64,000 nucleotides of DNA from Candidatus Pelagibacter sp. (GCA_028225715.1 JAOIXS010000001.1:1-64000), one strand, 5' to 3'. Shown: positions 38,995 to 47,585, counted from the stretch's first letter. Translations and numbers: made by a program. The notes: generated from the letters alone by a model not told the origin.

Positions 38995-40209
38995 CTAAAG
39001 CATATCTTTTAGTTTTTGTCTTTTCTTAATAATATTAATCTTAGACCCTTTAATGATTAATTCTGGTGGTTTTGGTCTTACATTATAATTTGAGCTTAGT
39101 GACATTCCATAAGCCCCAACATCGCACATTACCACGAGATCTTTTTCCTTTAATTTCTGAAAACCTTTTATAGTTGTAAATTTGTCAGTACTTTCGCAAA
39201 TTGGTCCAACAAATTCATAAGTTTTTTTTGAAATGTTGTTACTTTTTACTACTGGTATAGTTTGGTGATTTGCACCATATAATGCTGGTCTCATAAGATC
39301 ATTCATTGCAGCATCCAATATGATAAAATCTTTTTTAATATTTTCTTTAATGTAAATAACTTGAGAAATTAAAAACCCAATATTACCAACTATGGATCGG
39401 CCAGGTTCAAATATTATTTTTACTTTTTGATCCTTTAAAAATTTTTGTATAGCAATGTTATATTTTTGATAGTTTAGTTTTTTGCTATTTTTTTGATAAG
39501 AAATGCCCATACCCCCACCTAGATCAATAAATTCAAAAGTATGACCACTTTTTTTTATTATTTTATTTACCACATTGAGCATTTTTTCGTATGGTTTGTG
39601 ATCTAAAATTTGACTTCCAATATGTACACTTAAGCATTTGAGGTTAATATTTTTTGAATAATTTGTAAAATTTACTAATTCAAAAAAAGTTTTTTCATCT
39701 ACACCAAATTTATTTTCTTTTTTCCCAGTTGAAATTTGTTTTAATGTCTTGGCATCTGTATTGGGATTAAGTCTAATTCCTATATTAACAATTTTTTTTT
39801 TTAGTTTTGCAATTTTTTCAATTTCAATAATTTCACTTTTAGATTCAGCATTTATTAATAAAATTTCTTTATCAATTGCATAACTTATTTCAGTTGAGGT
39901 TTTACCCACCCCCGAAAAAACAATTTTTTTTGGGTCTATACCTGCTTTTAGAGCCATCATCAATTCCCCCATTGAAACAACATCAGCACCTAACCCTAAT
40001 TTTCTAATTTCTCTTATTAAATTTACATTGGTATTAGATTTAACAGCAAAACAGATTAATGGAGAAAAGGAGCTAAAATTTTTTTTAAAGTCTTTTATAT
40101 TCTCTGTTAGCTGTTTATGTGAATAGCAATAAGTCGGTGTACCAAACTTTTTTGCTATTTTTTGAACATTAACTTTTTCAATTGTTAAGTTTTTATTTAT
40201 ATATTTCAT
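38995..40209 (-). CDS. lysA: Diaminopimelate decarboxylase
   Basis: 404 residues from the ATG at 40209. It is a fold-III PLP decarboxylase: the PLP lysine is in CFAVKSNTNVNLI, HIGSQILD, FIDLGGGMGISY and EPGRSIVGNIGFLI bind phosphate/substrate, and GPICESTDKF holds the catalytic Cys region. It converts meso-diaminopimelate to lysine. Its start codon overlaps the stop of the small lipoprotein gene (TGATG), so translation is coupled. Confidence 0.97.
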   Translation of the reverse strand: MKYINKNLTIEKVNVQKIAKKFGTPTYCYSHKQLTENIKDFKKNFSSFSPLICFAVKSNTNVNLIREIRKLGLGADVVSMGELMMALKAGIDPKKIVFSGVGKTSTEISYAIDKEILLINAESKSEIIEIEKIAKLKKKIVNIGIRLNPNTDAKTLKQISTGKKENKFGVDEKTFFELVNFTNYSKNINLKCLSVHIGSQILDHKPYEKMLNVVNKIIKKSGHTFEFIDLGGGMGISYQKNSKKLNYQKYNIAIQKFLKDQKVKIIFEPGRSIVGNIGFLISQVIYIKENIKKDFIILDAAMNDLMRPALYGANHQTIPVVKSNNISKKTYEFVGPICESTDKFTTIKGFQKLKEKDLVVMCDVGAYGMSLSSNYNVRPKPPELIIKGSKINIIKKRQKLKDML

Positions 40210-40325
40210 CAATCTACTGACTTTGGAAAAACCATTTCATTCCCGTCATATTGGGGATTTCCTTTTTTTCCACATGAAAACAAGAAAGAACAAATTATAG
40301 AAATTAAAATTAACTTTTTTATCAT
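40209..40325 (-). CDS. Tiny LptM/YifL-like lipoprotein
   Basis: A 38-residue frame read on the minus strand from the ATG at 40325, one base after the argH stop. It begins MIKKLILISIICSFLFSCGK: a lipoprotein signal peptide with lipobox LFSC and Cys18, followed by GKKGNP as in LptM/YifL lipoproteins (CGLKGPL-type), and ends FPKSVD. In E. coli LptM helps mature the LptD translocon, and a short lipoprotein between argH and lysA is common in proteobacteria. It is too short for many gene finders. Function is by analogy. Confidence 0.82.
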   Translation of the reverse strand: MIKKLILISIICSFLFSCGKKGNPQYDGNEMVFPKSVD

Positions 40326-41492
40326 TTTAAGCTTTTTTATATTTCATTATCATTTTTTTGATATTATCAAAAGACGTTCCACCATAAGATTTTTTTGAGT
40401 TTACAGAGTTTTTCACGTTAAATATCTTTAAAACTTCAATTGTAAGCTTTGGTTCAATTTTCTTTAGCTCATCAATATTTAATTCATTTAATTTTTTCTT
40501 TTTCTTTTCTGCATAATTCACAATAGAAGCGGTAGTTTGGTATGCTTTTCTAAATGGCATTGAGTGATTTTTAACAAGATAGTCAGCTAAGTCAGTAGCT
40601 GTAATATATCCTGAGTTAGCAAGGTCTAACATTTGTTGTTTATTAGGTTTTAGATTTTTTAATACCTCATTAAGGATAGCAATACTATTATTAAGGATTT
40701 CATTAGACTTGAAGAGTATTTCTTTATCATCTTGAAGATCTTTAAAATAAGATATGGGAAGTCCCTTAAGAATTGTTAGCATTGAAAATAAATTTCCATA
40801 AACCATTCCTGTTTTCCCTCTTAAGTATTCCAACAAATCAGGATTTTTCTTTTGAGGCATTATTGAAGAACCAGTTACCACTTTGTCTGAAAGTGTAATT
40901 AAGTTGAATCCGTCAGAGTTCCAAATAATAAGTTCTTCAGCAATTCTTGAAATATGCATTGAACAAACAGAAGCGCTATATAAAAAATCCAAAACAAAAT
41001 CTCTATCTGCGACAGTATCAATTGAATTATTCGTTGGTCTTTTAAATCCTAGTTTTTTTGAAGTAAAGTTTCTATCAATATTAAAAGAAGTACCTGTTAA
41101 TGCAGCAACACCCAACGGACTTTCTGATAAACTTTCTAAATTATAGGTAAATCTTTTTTTGTCTCTATTAAACATTTCCACATAAGACATCAAATAATGA
41201 GCAAAAGACACTGCTTGTGCATTTTTTAAGTGAGTAAATCCAGGCATTATGGTTTCAATATTTTTTTCTGAAATTTTGAGAATGGTCTTAATAATATTGT
41301 CTAAATTCTTATTAATTTCTTTAGTTGCTGAAGTCGTCCACATTTTAAAATCAGTAATCACCTGATCATTTCTAGATCTAGCTGTGTGTACATATCCGGC
41401 CTCTTCCCCTATAATTTGAAATAATCTTTTTTCAATATTCATATGAATGTCTTCATATTTTCTATTATATTCAAATTTATTTTTTAAAATTT

Positions 41493-41542
41493 CTTTTTCA
41501 AGAAGATATTTTAGGATCAATTGTGCATGTTGAGATGTTATT
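41493..41542 (+). repeat. Left arm of 50-bp perfect inverted repeat in argH
   Basis: Starts CTTTTTCAAGAAGATATTTT and ends GAGATGTTATT. All 50 bases equal the reverse complement of 41595-41644. This arm is the out-of-place copy, because in the argH reading direction it translates to nothing ArgH-like in either frame and it sits exactly where the frame is lost. Confidence 0.95.
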
Positions 41543-41594
41543 AAGCCCAAAAATTATTTTATTCTTAATTTTAAAAGAAATAATTTTTTGTCTA

Positions 41595-41644
41595 AATAAC
41601 ATCTCAACATGCACAATTGATCCTAAAATATCTTCTTGAAAAAG
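41595..41644 (-). repeat. Right arm of 50-bp perfect inverted repeat in argH
   Basis: Reverse complement of 41493-41542, separated from it by a 52-bp spacer. Read on the minus strand it encodes the conserved ArgH segment KKLFQEDILGSIVHVEML, so this is the original copy. The spacer itself encodes the next native ArgH residues in the correct orientation. Confidence 0.95.
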
Positions 41645-41773
41645 CTTTTTATCAATATCTATTGAATTACCAACTTTTTGAAATAAGGTTGAGGCATCTT
41701 TTTTTATTCTTGATCCCCATATTGCCATATTGTTTTTATTTTTTACCATGATAATTAATTATACATATTTAGC

Positions 41774-42289
41774 ATGAAATTATTATTAATATTTATCTAC
41801 CTAATAACTAGCAACATTAGTTATGCTCTAGAAAAACCTAATATAAAAAATTTAGTTTTATCAAAAAATCCAAAAATATATGAGGAAGTAGTTTTTAAGG
41901 ATTCAAACGATTACGATGTAAATTTAGATGATTTTAAAGGAAAATTGTTAATATTAAATTTTTGGGCTACTTGGTGTGCTCCCTGCAGAGAGGAGATGCC
42001 ATCTCTAGATGATTTACAATCAAATAGTAATTTTGATAATTTAAAAATTTTTCCTATTAATATTGGCCAGGAAAATTTCTCAAAATCAGATACCTTTTTT
42101 AAAGAACTAGGCATTCAAAATCTAGAAATATATTTTGATGCACCAATTACTCTAGCTAAAAAATTTTCTTTAAGGGGAGTTCCTACAACTATTTTATTTA
42201 ATAAAAAAGGTGAAGAGTTTGGACGCATTATGGGATCTATTGATTTTAATAACGTAGAGTTTATTAATTGGCTAAAACAATACGATTAA
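41774..42289 (+). CDS. TlpA-like periplasmic thioredoxin
   Basis: 171 residues with a signal peptide (MKLLLIFIYLITSNISYA) and a redoxin fold: LLILNFWATWCAPCREEMPSL holds the redox CxxC, and LRGVPTTILFNKKG has the cis-Pro loop. TlpA/ResA-type proteins reduce periplasmic disulfides, for example in cytochrome c or oxidase maturation. It is divergent from argH across 24 bp, an arrangement common in alphaproteobacteria, and overlaps the HIG1 gene tail to tail. Confidence 0.92.
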   Translation: MKLLLIFIYLITSNISYALEKPNIKNLVLSKNPKIYEEVVFKDSNDYDVNLDDFKGKLLILNFWATWCAPCREEMPSLDDLQSNSNFDNLKIFPINIGQENFSKSDTFFKELGIQNLEIYFDAPITLAKKFSLRGVPTTILFNKKGEEFGRIMGSIDFNNVEFINWLKQYD

Positions 42290-42489
42290 TTTTTAAAAAA
42301 ATAAGCAAAACAAACCAAAACAATTATGGCTATAAATTGAAAAAGTACTCTGTACTGCATTAATTTATTTGAATATTTTTTACTGGTCTCTCCTCCTTTA
42401 AATAGAGTTCCAATTCCCAATATTAATACAATAGCAACAACTATCAAAAGCACTATGCCAAGAATTTTAACTAACGTTCCAGAAATCAT
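42286..42489 (-). CDS. HIG1-type twin-transmembrane protein
   Basis: 67 residues with two membrane helices (about 5-28 and 45-64) joined by a positively charged loop containing SNKLMQYRVLFQF, the hallmark of HIG1 domains (SNKLMRWRV type). Mitochondrial HIG1 proteins associate with respiratory supercomplexes; the bacterial role is unclear. Small single gene whose 3' end overlaps the thioredoxin gene by 4 bp. Confidence 0.85.
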   Translation of the reverse strand: MISGTLVKILGIVLLIVVAIVLILGIGTLFKGGETSKKYSNKLMQYRVLFQFIAIIVLVCFAYFFKN

Positions 42490-42538
42490 AATTATACTGT
42501 AGTATATTTTCTAAATAAAAAAACATAAAAAAACATCC

Positions 42539-43189
42539 ATGACATTTTGTCTAACAACTACAATCATAAAACCAGAAGATAATATACCAATTAAGCATGT
42601 GGTAATTTTACTTCATGGATACGGTGGGGATGGAAAAGATATAAGTATGTTAACTTTAAATTGGAAAAGATTTCTACCAAATACAATCTTTTTATGTCCA
42701 AATGGACACGAAGAATGCACAATCAACCCAGCTGGTTTTCAATGGTTTGATTTAACCAAAGATGATCCAAGTTATATTTTAGAAGAATCTAAAAAAGCAG
42801 AAACTAAACTTCAAAAATATATTGAAGAGGTTAAAAGTGAGTACAATCTTAACAGCTCTCAAATTTGCTTATCTGGTTTTAGCCAGGGGTGTATGATGTC
42901 TATAAACCTAGGACTAACAAGCAGTGAAAACTATAATTGTATTGTTGGTTTTTCTGGTAAAATAATAAATCAAGACGATCTTAGCAAAAGAAAATCTTCT
43001 TCTACTAAAATGCTCTTGATACACGGTGATAAAGACGCAGTTGTGTCACCGACATTTTTATTAGAGGCAAAAGATTTTCTAATTAGAAATAATATTGAAG
43101 TTGAAACTAAAATGATAGAGAACTGTGAACATCATATTCCTGTTGAAGCCTCAAGTGTAGCTTTAAATTATATTAAAAATAATTTTTAA
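42539..43189 (+). CDS. Alpha/beta-hydrolase, carboxylesterase/phospholipase family (YpfH-like)
   Basis: 216 residues: the oxyanion region is VVILLHGYGGDGKD, the nucleophile elbow LSGFSQGCMMS (Ser), the Asp in LLIHGDKDAVVSP and the His in ENCEHHIP, giving a full Ser-Asp-His triad. No signal peptide, so cytoplasmic. It resembles the small carboxylesterase/lysophospholipase group; the substrate is unknown. Single gene between HIG1 and the HNH gene. Confidence 0.9.
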   Translation: MTFCLTTTIIKPEDNIPIKHVVILLHGYGGDGKDISMLTLNWKRFLPNTIFLCPNGHEECTINPAGFQWFDLTKDDPSYILEESKKAETKLQKYIEEVKSEYNLNSSQICLSGFSQGCMMSINLGLTSSENYNCIVGFSGKIINQDDLSKRKSSSTKMLLIHGDKDAVVSPTFLLEAKDFLIRNNIEVETKMIENCEHHIPVEASSVALNYIKNNF

Positions 43190-43246
43190 ATATAATTAAA
43201 TTCTATTTATTGATAAATTAATTTTTTTCAGTTAGAATTTTTTATA

Positions 43247-43813
43247 ATGATTTTTAATGATCAAAATTTGTCTTTAGAGAAATGTCCTGCATTAGTCTTA
43301 AATGCTGATTATAGACCTTTAAGTTATTATCCATTGTCTTTATGGAACTGGCAAGATTCTATAAAATCTGTTTTTTTAGATAGAGTTACCATAGTTAGCA
43401 ATTATGAAAGAGTTATTAGAAGCCCATCATTTAATATGAGATTGCCAAGCGTTATTGCATTAAAAAGTTTTATAAAACCACAGTCCAACCCTAGTTTCAC
43501 TAGATTTAACGTTTTTTTAAGAGATAAATTTTCCTGTCAATACTGTGGAAGTGGTGAAGATCTTACTTTTGACCATCTACTTCCAAGATCTAAGGGAGGG
43601 GAAACCAATTGGGATAATGTTATAACCGCTTGCTCTTCATGCAATGTAAAAAAAGGTGGAAGGTTATTGAAAAATTTGGATATGAGCTTAAACCAGGAGC
43701 CATATCAACCATCTACAGAAGATCTACACAAAAATGGTAAAAATTTCCCACCGAATTTCCTACACAAAAGCTGGATGGATTATTTGTATTGGGATGTTGA
43801 GTTAGAAGCTTAA
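43247..43813 (+). CDS. HNH endonuclease family protein
   Basis: 188 residues. The C-terminal half has an HNH fold with two CxxC zinc pairs: FSCQYCGSGEDLTFDHLLPR, then GGETNWDNVITACSSCNVKK. The N-terminal half begins with CPALVLNADYRPLSYYPLS, typical of a widespread chromosomal HNH subgroup seen outside restriction or phage contexts. Function unknown; possibly DNA repair. Ends adjacent to the coq7 stop. Confidence 0.9.
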   Translation: MIFNDQNLSLEKCPALVLNADYRPLSYYPLSLWNWQDSIKSVFLDRVTIVSNYERVIRSPSFNMRLPSVIALKSFIKPQSNPSFTRFNVFLRDKFSCQYCGSGEDLTFDHLLPRSKGGETNWDNVITACSSCNVKKGGRLLKNLDMSLNQEPYQPSTEDLHKNGKNFPPNFLHKSWMDYLYWDVELEA

Positions 43814-44347
43814 TTATATTTTTTCAGAAATATTAATAGCAATTTTTGATCCAGTTTTAATTAATTTATCTAAAATAGAATACATTCCTTTTTTTGTTGC
43901 ACCTTCTTTATAGGCTATATCCTTGTGATGTAATTCATCTTCCCTAAACTTAATTATTTTTTCTTTTAATTTTTTCTCATCATTTTTTAATGCGTTAATT
44001 TGATCTAAATAATGTTCGTCAATTACTTCTTCTACTGAAGCAGTGCATAGCATAGCAGCCTTCTTCCCCAAGATTGTTGAACCAAAACCAAGTCCGACAC
44101 CAAGTAAATCCCACAAAGGTAAAAATTTTGTTGGTTTTATATTTCTTTTTTTAATTTCATTTTCAAAATACTCACAGTGTTCTTTTTCGTGAATTTTCAT
44201 TTCTTCAATTTTCTTTTTTAGATTTTCATCTTTAACAAATGTATTTAGAGCTAGTAATTGACCTTCATAAATTTTTACTGCTCCTCTTTCACCCGCATGA
44301 TCAACTCTAATAAATTCTTTTACTTTTTTTTTATTTGTTTTTTTCAT
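43814..44347 (-). CDS. coq7: Coq7-type ubiquinone hydroxylase
   Basis: 177-residue di-iron protein: RVDHAGERGAVKIYEGQL, EKEHCEYFE, ASVEEVIDEHYLDQI and REDELHHKDIA supply the Glu and ExxH ligands. Coq7 hydroxylates the last free ring position in ubiquinone synthesis, replacing UbiF in alphaproteobacteria. It complements ubiE and ubiB in this window. Its start overlaps dsbB by 17 bp. Confidence 0.95.
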   Translation of the reverse strand: MKKTNKKKVKEFIRVDHAGERGAVKIYEGQLLALNTFVKDENLKKKIEEMKIHEKEHCEYFENEIKKRNIKPTKFLPLWDLLGVGLGFGSTILGKKAAMLCTASVEEVIDEHYLDQINALKNDEKKLKEKIIKFREDELHHKDIAYKEGATKKGMYSILDKLIKTGSKIAINISEKI

Positions 44348-44810
44348 AAGTTAAGAAAAGTTTTATAGTTATAGTTGCAATTATTAAAGAGGTAAAAATA
44401 TTAATTGTGGCAAGAGATAAGCCCAAAATTTTAAAAGTTGCATCTTTACAGCTAACTGTGACTTCTTGTAGCTGATTTAAGAGTGCTTCTTTAGTTAAAT
44501 CAGTATTGTTAGAGTTTAAGTCACAAACTAAAGATTCTTTTATAAAACCTTGTTCTATTCCAAAATGATAAAACGAAATAACGAATGCTATAATAAATGT
44601 AATACTTAAAATTATTAAAAAAAACCTTTCAAACTTTTGAATAAACATAAAAATTATAATTATAACTATTGAGACGACGTAAGGTATTCTTTCAATTAAA
44701 CAAAGATTGCAAGGCTGATGACCTAAAATATATTCAATAAAATAGGCTGCTGAAACAGCAAAAATACTGAATAACAATATAAGATGAATTGTAGTTTTTC
44801 GGTTAATCAT
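44331..44810 (-). CDS. dsbB: Disulfide bond formation protein DsbB
   Basis: 159 residues with four membrane helices. The first redox pair is HQPCNLCLIERIPY; the second pair is formed by Cys in SLVCDLNSN and VTVSCKDA in the second periplasmic loop. DsbB reoxidises DsbA using quinone. It lies between a DedA-like gene and coq7 on the minus strand, probably one operon. Confidence 0.92.
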   Translation of the reverse strand: MINRKTTIHLILLFSIFAVSAAYFIEYILGHQPCNLCLIERIPYVVSIVIIIIFMFIQKFERFFLIILSITFIIAFVISFYHFGIEQGFIKESLVCDLNSNNTDLTKEALLNQLQEVTVSCKDATFKILGLSLATINIFTSLIIATITIKLFLTYEKNK

Positions 44811-44817
44811 ATTTGTG

Positions 44818-45414
44818 TTATTTAATTACAAAAAATATTAGGGCAAAAATTAATACAATTATAATACCCAAAATTGTAAACCATTTTGCAGCATCAGTTT
44901 TCATAAACTTGCTAAAAATATCACCAAATTTATATGATAGGTATGAGACAATAAAAAATCTTAACCCTCTAGAAAATAGACAAATAATGAAAAATATAGG
45001 CAAATTAAAACCAATCATACCACTAGTTATTGTGAACACTTTAAAGGGCAAGGGTGTAAATCCAGCAAGAAATAAAGTAGCAAGCCAAACATAAAGACCA
45101 CTTCCTTCAGATAAGCTATTTTTAAGATTAATTACCTTTTCTTCATAATTATAAAATTCTACTACAATCATTCCAAGATCAAAAAAATAAGATCCAATGA
45201 AATATCCAAGGATGCCTCCAAGTGAAGAAAATAAAGTAGCTATTAAAAAAATTTTTAAATAATTATTTTTTTTTGCAATAACCATTGGAGCAATCATGAC
45301 GTCAGGTGGGATTGGAAAAAAAGAACTTTCAATAAAAGATAAAATTGCAAGATAAGTATTTGACCTCTTGTGAGCAGCAAGTTTCAAAGTTTTTTGATAT
45401 AATTTATTAAGCAT
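44818..45414 (-). CDS. DedA/YqaA-type SNARE-associated membrane protein
   Basis: 198 residues with several membrane helices and the YqaA-type motif FIESSFFPIPPDVMIAPMVI near 28-47, followed by GGILGYFIGSYF and LAGFTPLPFKVFTI. DedA-superfamily members flip lipids or support membrane homeostasis. First gene of the dedA-dsbB-coq7 run, divergent from the tRNA-Leu gene. Confidence 0.9.
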   Translation of the reverse strand: MLNKLYQKTLKLAAHKRSNTYLAILSFIESSFFPIPPDVMIAPMVIAKKNNYLKIFLIATLFSSLGGILGYFIGSYFFDLGMIVVEFYNYEEKVINLKNSLSEGSGLYVWLATLFLAGFTPLPFKVFTITSGMIGFNLPIFFIICLFSRGLRFFIVSYLSYKFGDIFSKFMKTDAAKWFTILGIIIVLIFALIFFVIK

Positions 45415-45482
45415 TTTTTTGTTTTTAATATAAATTATGTTCTTATACTATTTAATTTTATAGTTATAATAAGGAAAACAAA

Positions 45483-45567
45483 GGGCGAGTGGCGGAACTG
45501 GTAGACGCGCACGACTCAAAATCGTGTTTCGCAAGAAGTGAGAGTTCGATTCTCTCTTCGCCCACCA
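45483..45567 (+). tRNA. tRNA-Leu (anticodon CAA)
   Basis: Acceptor stem GGGCGAG pairs with TTCGCCC followed by ACCA (CCA encoded). The D arm has GGCGGAACTGGTAGACGC, as in class II leucine tRNAs. The anticodon stem CACGA/TCGTG encloses CTCAAAA, giving CAA, which reads TTG. A long variable arm and the T arm GAGAG-TTCGATT-CTCTC follow. 85 nt. Confidence 0.95.
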
Positions 45568-45574
45568 ATATTTT

Positions 45575-47281
45575 ATGGAAATAAACAAAGTTAATAATTT
45601 ATTAGAACTATTTTATAATCAATATATAACACAAGATAAAACAAGTGTGTTTTTGCAGTCCTTAAAAGAAGTTGAAAAAAAATATTCTTGGGAGGATGTG
45701 TATTTAAATGTCATCAAACTTTCTGAGGAAATATCAAAATATACAAAGAAAGGTGACAGATGTTTGTTGATATCAGAAAATAGACCTGAATGGATGATAT
45801 CAGATTTATCTATTATGCTTTCAGGAGGCATAACAGTTCCGGCTTATACAACTTATACAGAAAGAGATTATGAGTATATAATTGATGATTGCACCCCAAC
45901 TATTTTAATCATTTCTGATGAGACGCAATATTTAAAAATAAAAAATATTATACCTAAAAAAAAATTTATAAAAAAAATAATTTTTTTTGATGTAATTGAA
46001 GAGTTTGATCAAGAGCTTCATGTAAGTATTAATCAAATCTTTGCAAATAAAAGCTTTAGTTTGTTAAATTTTTCTGAATTAAAAATTCAAAGAAAAGATG
46101 TTGCTTGTATAATTTATACTTCAGGTACCCAAGGAAATCCAAAAGGAGTTGTGTTAAGCCATGGTGGAATTTTAAACAATTGTGAAGGAGCACTTGGTTT
46201 ATTAAAAGAGTTTATTTCTAAAAATCCTAAATTTTTGACATGGTTACCCCTTTCTCATTCATACGAGCATACAGTCCAATTTGTCCAAATAGTTGTGGGA
46301 GCGCAGGTATTCTATGCTGAGAGTATAGAAAAACTTATAAAAAATATGGGAAATTGTTCCCCAGAGATAATGACGGCCGTTCCTAGATTTTATCAAAATT
46401 TATATCAAAAAATAAATACTAATTTTAGTAAAGCTACAGGAATAAAAAAATTCTTAATCAATCAAACTATTAAACTTGGAAATAAGAAATTAAATAGAGA
46501 GCAATTTTCATTAATAGAAAGTTTAATAAATTTTGTTTGTGATCTTTTAGTAAGAAAGAAAATCAAAGAACAATTTGGTGGAAATTTAAAGGCATTCATT
46601 TCAGGAGGAGGAGCATTAGACAAAGAAGTGGGTTATTTTTTAAATGCAATTGGTCTTCCAACCTTACAGGGCTATGGATTAACCGAAACATCTCCTGTGG
46701 TAAGCTGCAATTCTATCAATGAAATTAGAGTGGAGACTGTGGGCAAACCTTTTAGAGGAAATTTAGTTAAAATTACAAATGATGGAGAGATTCTGGTTAA
46801 AGGAGAAAATGTTATGCTAGGTTACTGGAATAATGAAGAAGAAACAAATAAAGTTTTAAAGAATGGATGGTTATCTACAGGTGATATTGGAGAGTTTGAT
46901 GGTGAGTTTTTAAAAATAACAGATAGAAAAAAAGATATAATTATAACTCCAGGTGGAGATAATATTTCTCCGATTAAAATAGAGAGTGACTTAAATAAAT
47001 CTAATTTCATAGAGCAAAGTTTAGTTTATGGTGATAATAAACCTTACCTAGTCTGTCTAATTGTTTTAAGTTCAGAATATAAAGATATAAAGAATAAAGA
47101 AATTGAAAAAGAAATAGAAAAAATAAATAAAAATTTAAGTAAAATAGAAAAAATAAAAAAATTTTTTGTAATTAAAAATCAATTTACAATTGAAAATAAT
47201 ATGATGACCCCTACTTTAAAATTAAAAAGATATAAAATTATAAAAACTTATCAAAACGAATTAGAAAAACTTTTTAATTAA
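45575..47281 (+). CDS. Long-chain acyl-CoA synthetase-like AMP-forming ligase
   Basis: 568 residues, ANL superfamily: the AMP-binding P-loop is IIYTSGTQGNPKGVVLSHGG, then GYGLTETSPVVSC, STGDIGEFDGEFLKITDRKKD and a C-terminal hinge. Best fit is a long-chain fatty acid-CoA ligase (FadD15/FAA type). The ATG is only 7 bp after the tRNA-Leu CCA end, so its mRNA probably comes from the tRNA transcript after processing, with no room for a separate promoter. Confidence 0.9.
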   Translation: MEINKVNNLLELFYNQYITQDKTSVFLQSLKEVEKKYSWEDVYLNVIKLSEEISKYTKKGDRCLLISENRPEWMISDLSIMLSGGITVPAYTTYTERDYEYIIDDCTPTILIISDETQYLKIKNIIPKKKFIKKIIFFDVIEEFDQELHVSINQIFANKSFSLLNFSELKIQRKDVACIIYTSGTQGNPKGVVLSHGGILNNCEGALGLLKEFISKNPKFLTWLPLSHSYEHTVQFVQIVVGAQVFYAESIEKLIKNMGNCSPEIMTAVPRFYQNLYQKINTNFSKATGIKKFLINQTIKLGNKKLNREQFSLIESLINFVCDLLVRKKIKEQFGGNLKAFISGGGALDKEVGYFLNAIGLPTLQGYGLTETSPVVSCNSINEIRVETVGKPFRGNLVKITNDGEILVKGENVMLGYWNNEEETNKVLKNGWLSTGDIGEFDGEFLKITDRKKDIIITPGGDNISPIKIESDLNKSNFIEQSLVYGDNKPYLVCLIVLSSEYKDIKNKEIEKEIEKINKNLSKIEKIKKFFVIKNQFTIENNMMTPTLKLKRYKIIKTYQNELEKLFN

Positions 47282-47395
47282 TTTTTATAAAAATCATTAT
47301 TAGTCGCATAAACGCTAATGTTTTTTACATAATAAAAAGATTAAAAAAAACTTTTTATTTAAAATAAATTTGCGATTTACTAATTAATTAATGAA

Positions 47396-47424
47396 TTGAC
47401 ATCACTTGTATAAAAAAATAAAAA
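47396..47424 (+). promoter_or_regulatory. Promoter for the lysine-rich peptide gene
   Basis: A consensus -35 TTGACA at 47396-47401, a 17-bp spacer, and TAAAAA at 47419-47424 as a weaker -10. Transcription would begin around 47430, immediately at the 5' hairpin. It is the best -35 match noticed in the window. Confidence 0.6.
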
Positions 47425-47425
47425 T

Positions 47426-47460
47426 AAGTTAACAACGAATCACTTTGATTCGTTTAACTT
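47426..47460 (+). promoter_or_regulatory. Stable 5'-UTR hairpin of the lysine-rich peptide mRNA
   Basis: AAGTTA, a 2-nt bulge AC, then AACGAATCA, pairs with TGATTCGTT followed by TAACTT around a CTT loop. That is 15 base pairs, all Watson-Crick. It would sit at or near the mRNA 5' end, where such stems can protect transcripts from decay. The GGGAG ribosome-binding site at 47466-47470 lies just after it and stays unpaired. Confidence 0.65.
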
Positions 47461-47476
47461 AAACAGGGAGCTAAAG

Positions 47477-47566
47477 ATGGCTACAAAGAAAAAAGCTAAA
47501 AAAGCTAAAAAGAAAACTAAGAAAAAAGCTAAAAAAGCTAAAAAAGCGAAGAAAAGAAAAAGATAG
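47477..47566 (+). CDS. 29-residue lysine/alanine-rich histone-like peptide
   Basis: Small frame MATKKKAKKAKKKTKK... ending KKRKR then TAG. Besides the initial Met it contains only Ala, Thr, Lys and Arg, arranged as KKAKKAKKKT-like repeats similar to the tails of bacterial histone H1-like proteins. It has a complete gene apparatus: TTGACA promoter, 5' hairpin, GGGAG six bases before ATG, and a strong terminator 20 bp after the stop. Likely a DNA- or RNA-binding polycation, perhaps abundant. The neighbouring CarD protein also has a lysine-rich tail. I do not recognise a named family. Confidence 0.75.
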   Translation: MATKKKAKKAKKKTKKKAKKAKKAKKRKR

Positions 47567-47585
47567 TATCTTAGACTTTTCAAAA

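Larger units (their letters stand above)
40327..41749 (-). pseudogene. argH: Argininosuccinate lyase, frameshifted by an inverted duplication
   Basis: Two minus-strand frames together make ArgH. The first (41749 or ATG 41728 down to about 41543) has MAIWGSRIKKDASTLF, QEDILGSIVHVEML and RQKIISFKIKNKIIFGLN. The second (to 40327) resumes with EKEILKNKFEYNRKYEDIH, then VHTARSRNDQV and the catalytic GSSIMPQKKNP. Between them the frame changes within a 50-bp segment (41493-41542) that is an exact reverse complement of 41595-41644, which encodes QEDILGSIVHVEML. The frame offset fits a net insertion of length 1 modulo 3, for example 40 bp. As written, full-length ArgH cannot be made; the downstream 407-codon frame alone lacks about 65 N-terminal residues. 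Either a real mutation or a sequence artefact. Confidence 0.85.

Noticed and set aside
41543..41594. Invertible switch between the argH inverted-repeat arms
   Set aside because: The spacer in its present orientation encodes native ArgH residues, and flipping it would not restore the frame, so phase variation is not supported.
44813..45094. 93-codon plus-strand frame
   Set aside because: Antisense to the DedA-like membrane protein; no recognisable motif.
47477..47566. Tandem AAAGCT-type repeats read as a microsatellite or CRISPR-like array
   Set aside because: The repetition comes from KKA codons in one frame flanked by a ribosome-binding site and a stop; units are far too short for CRISPR.
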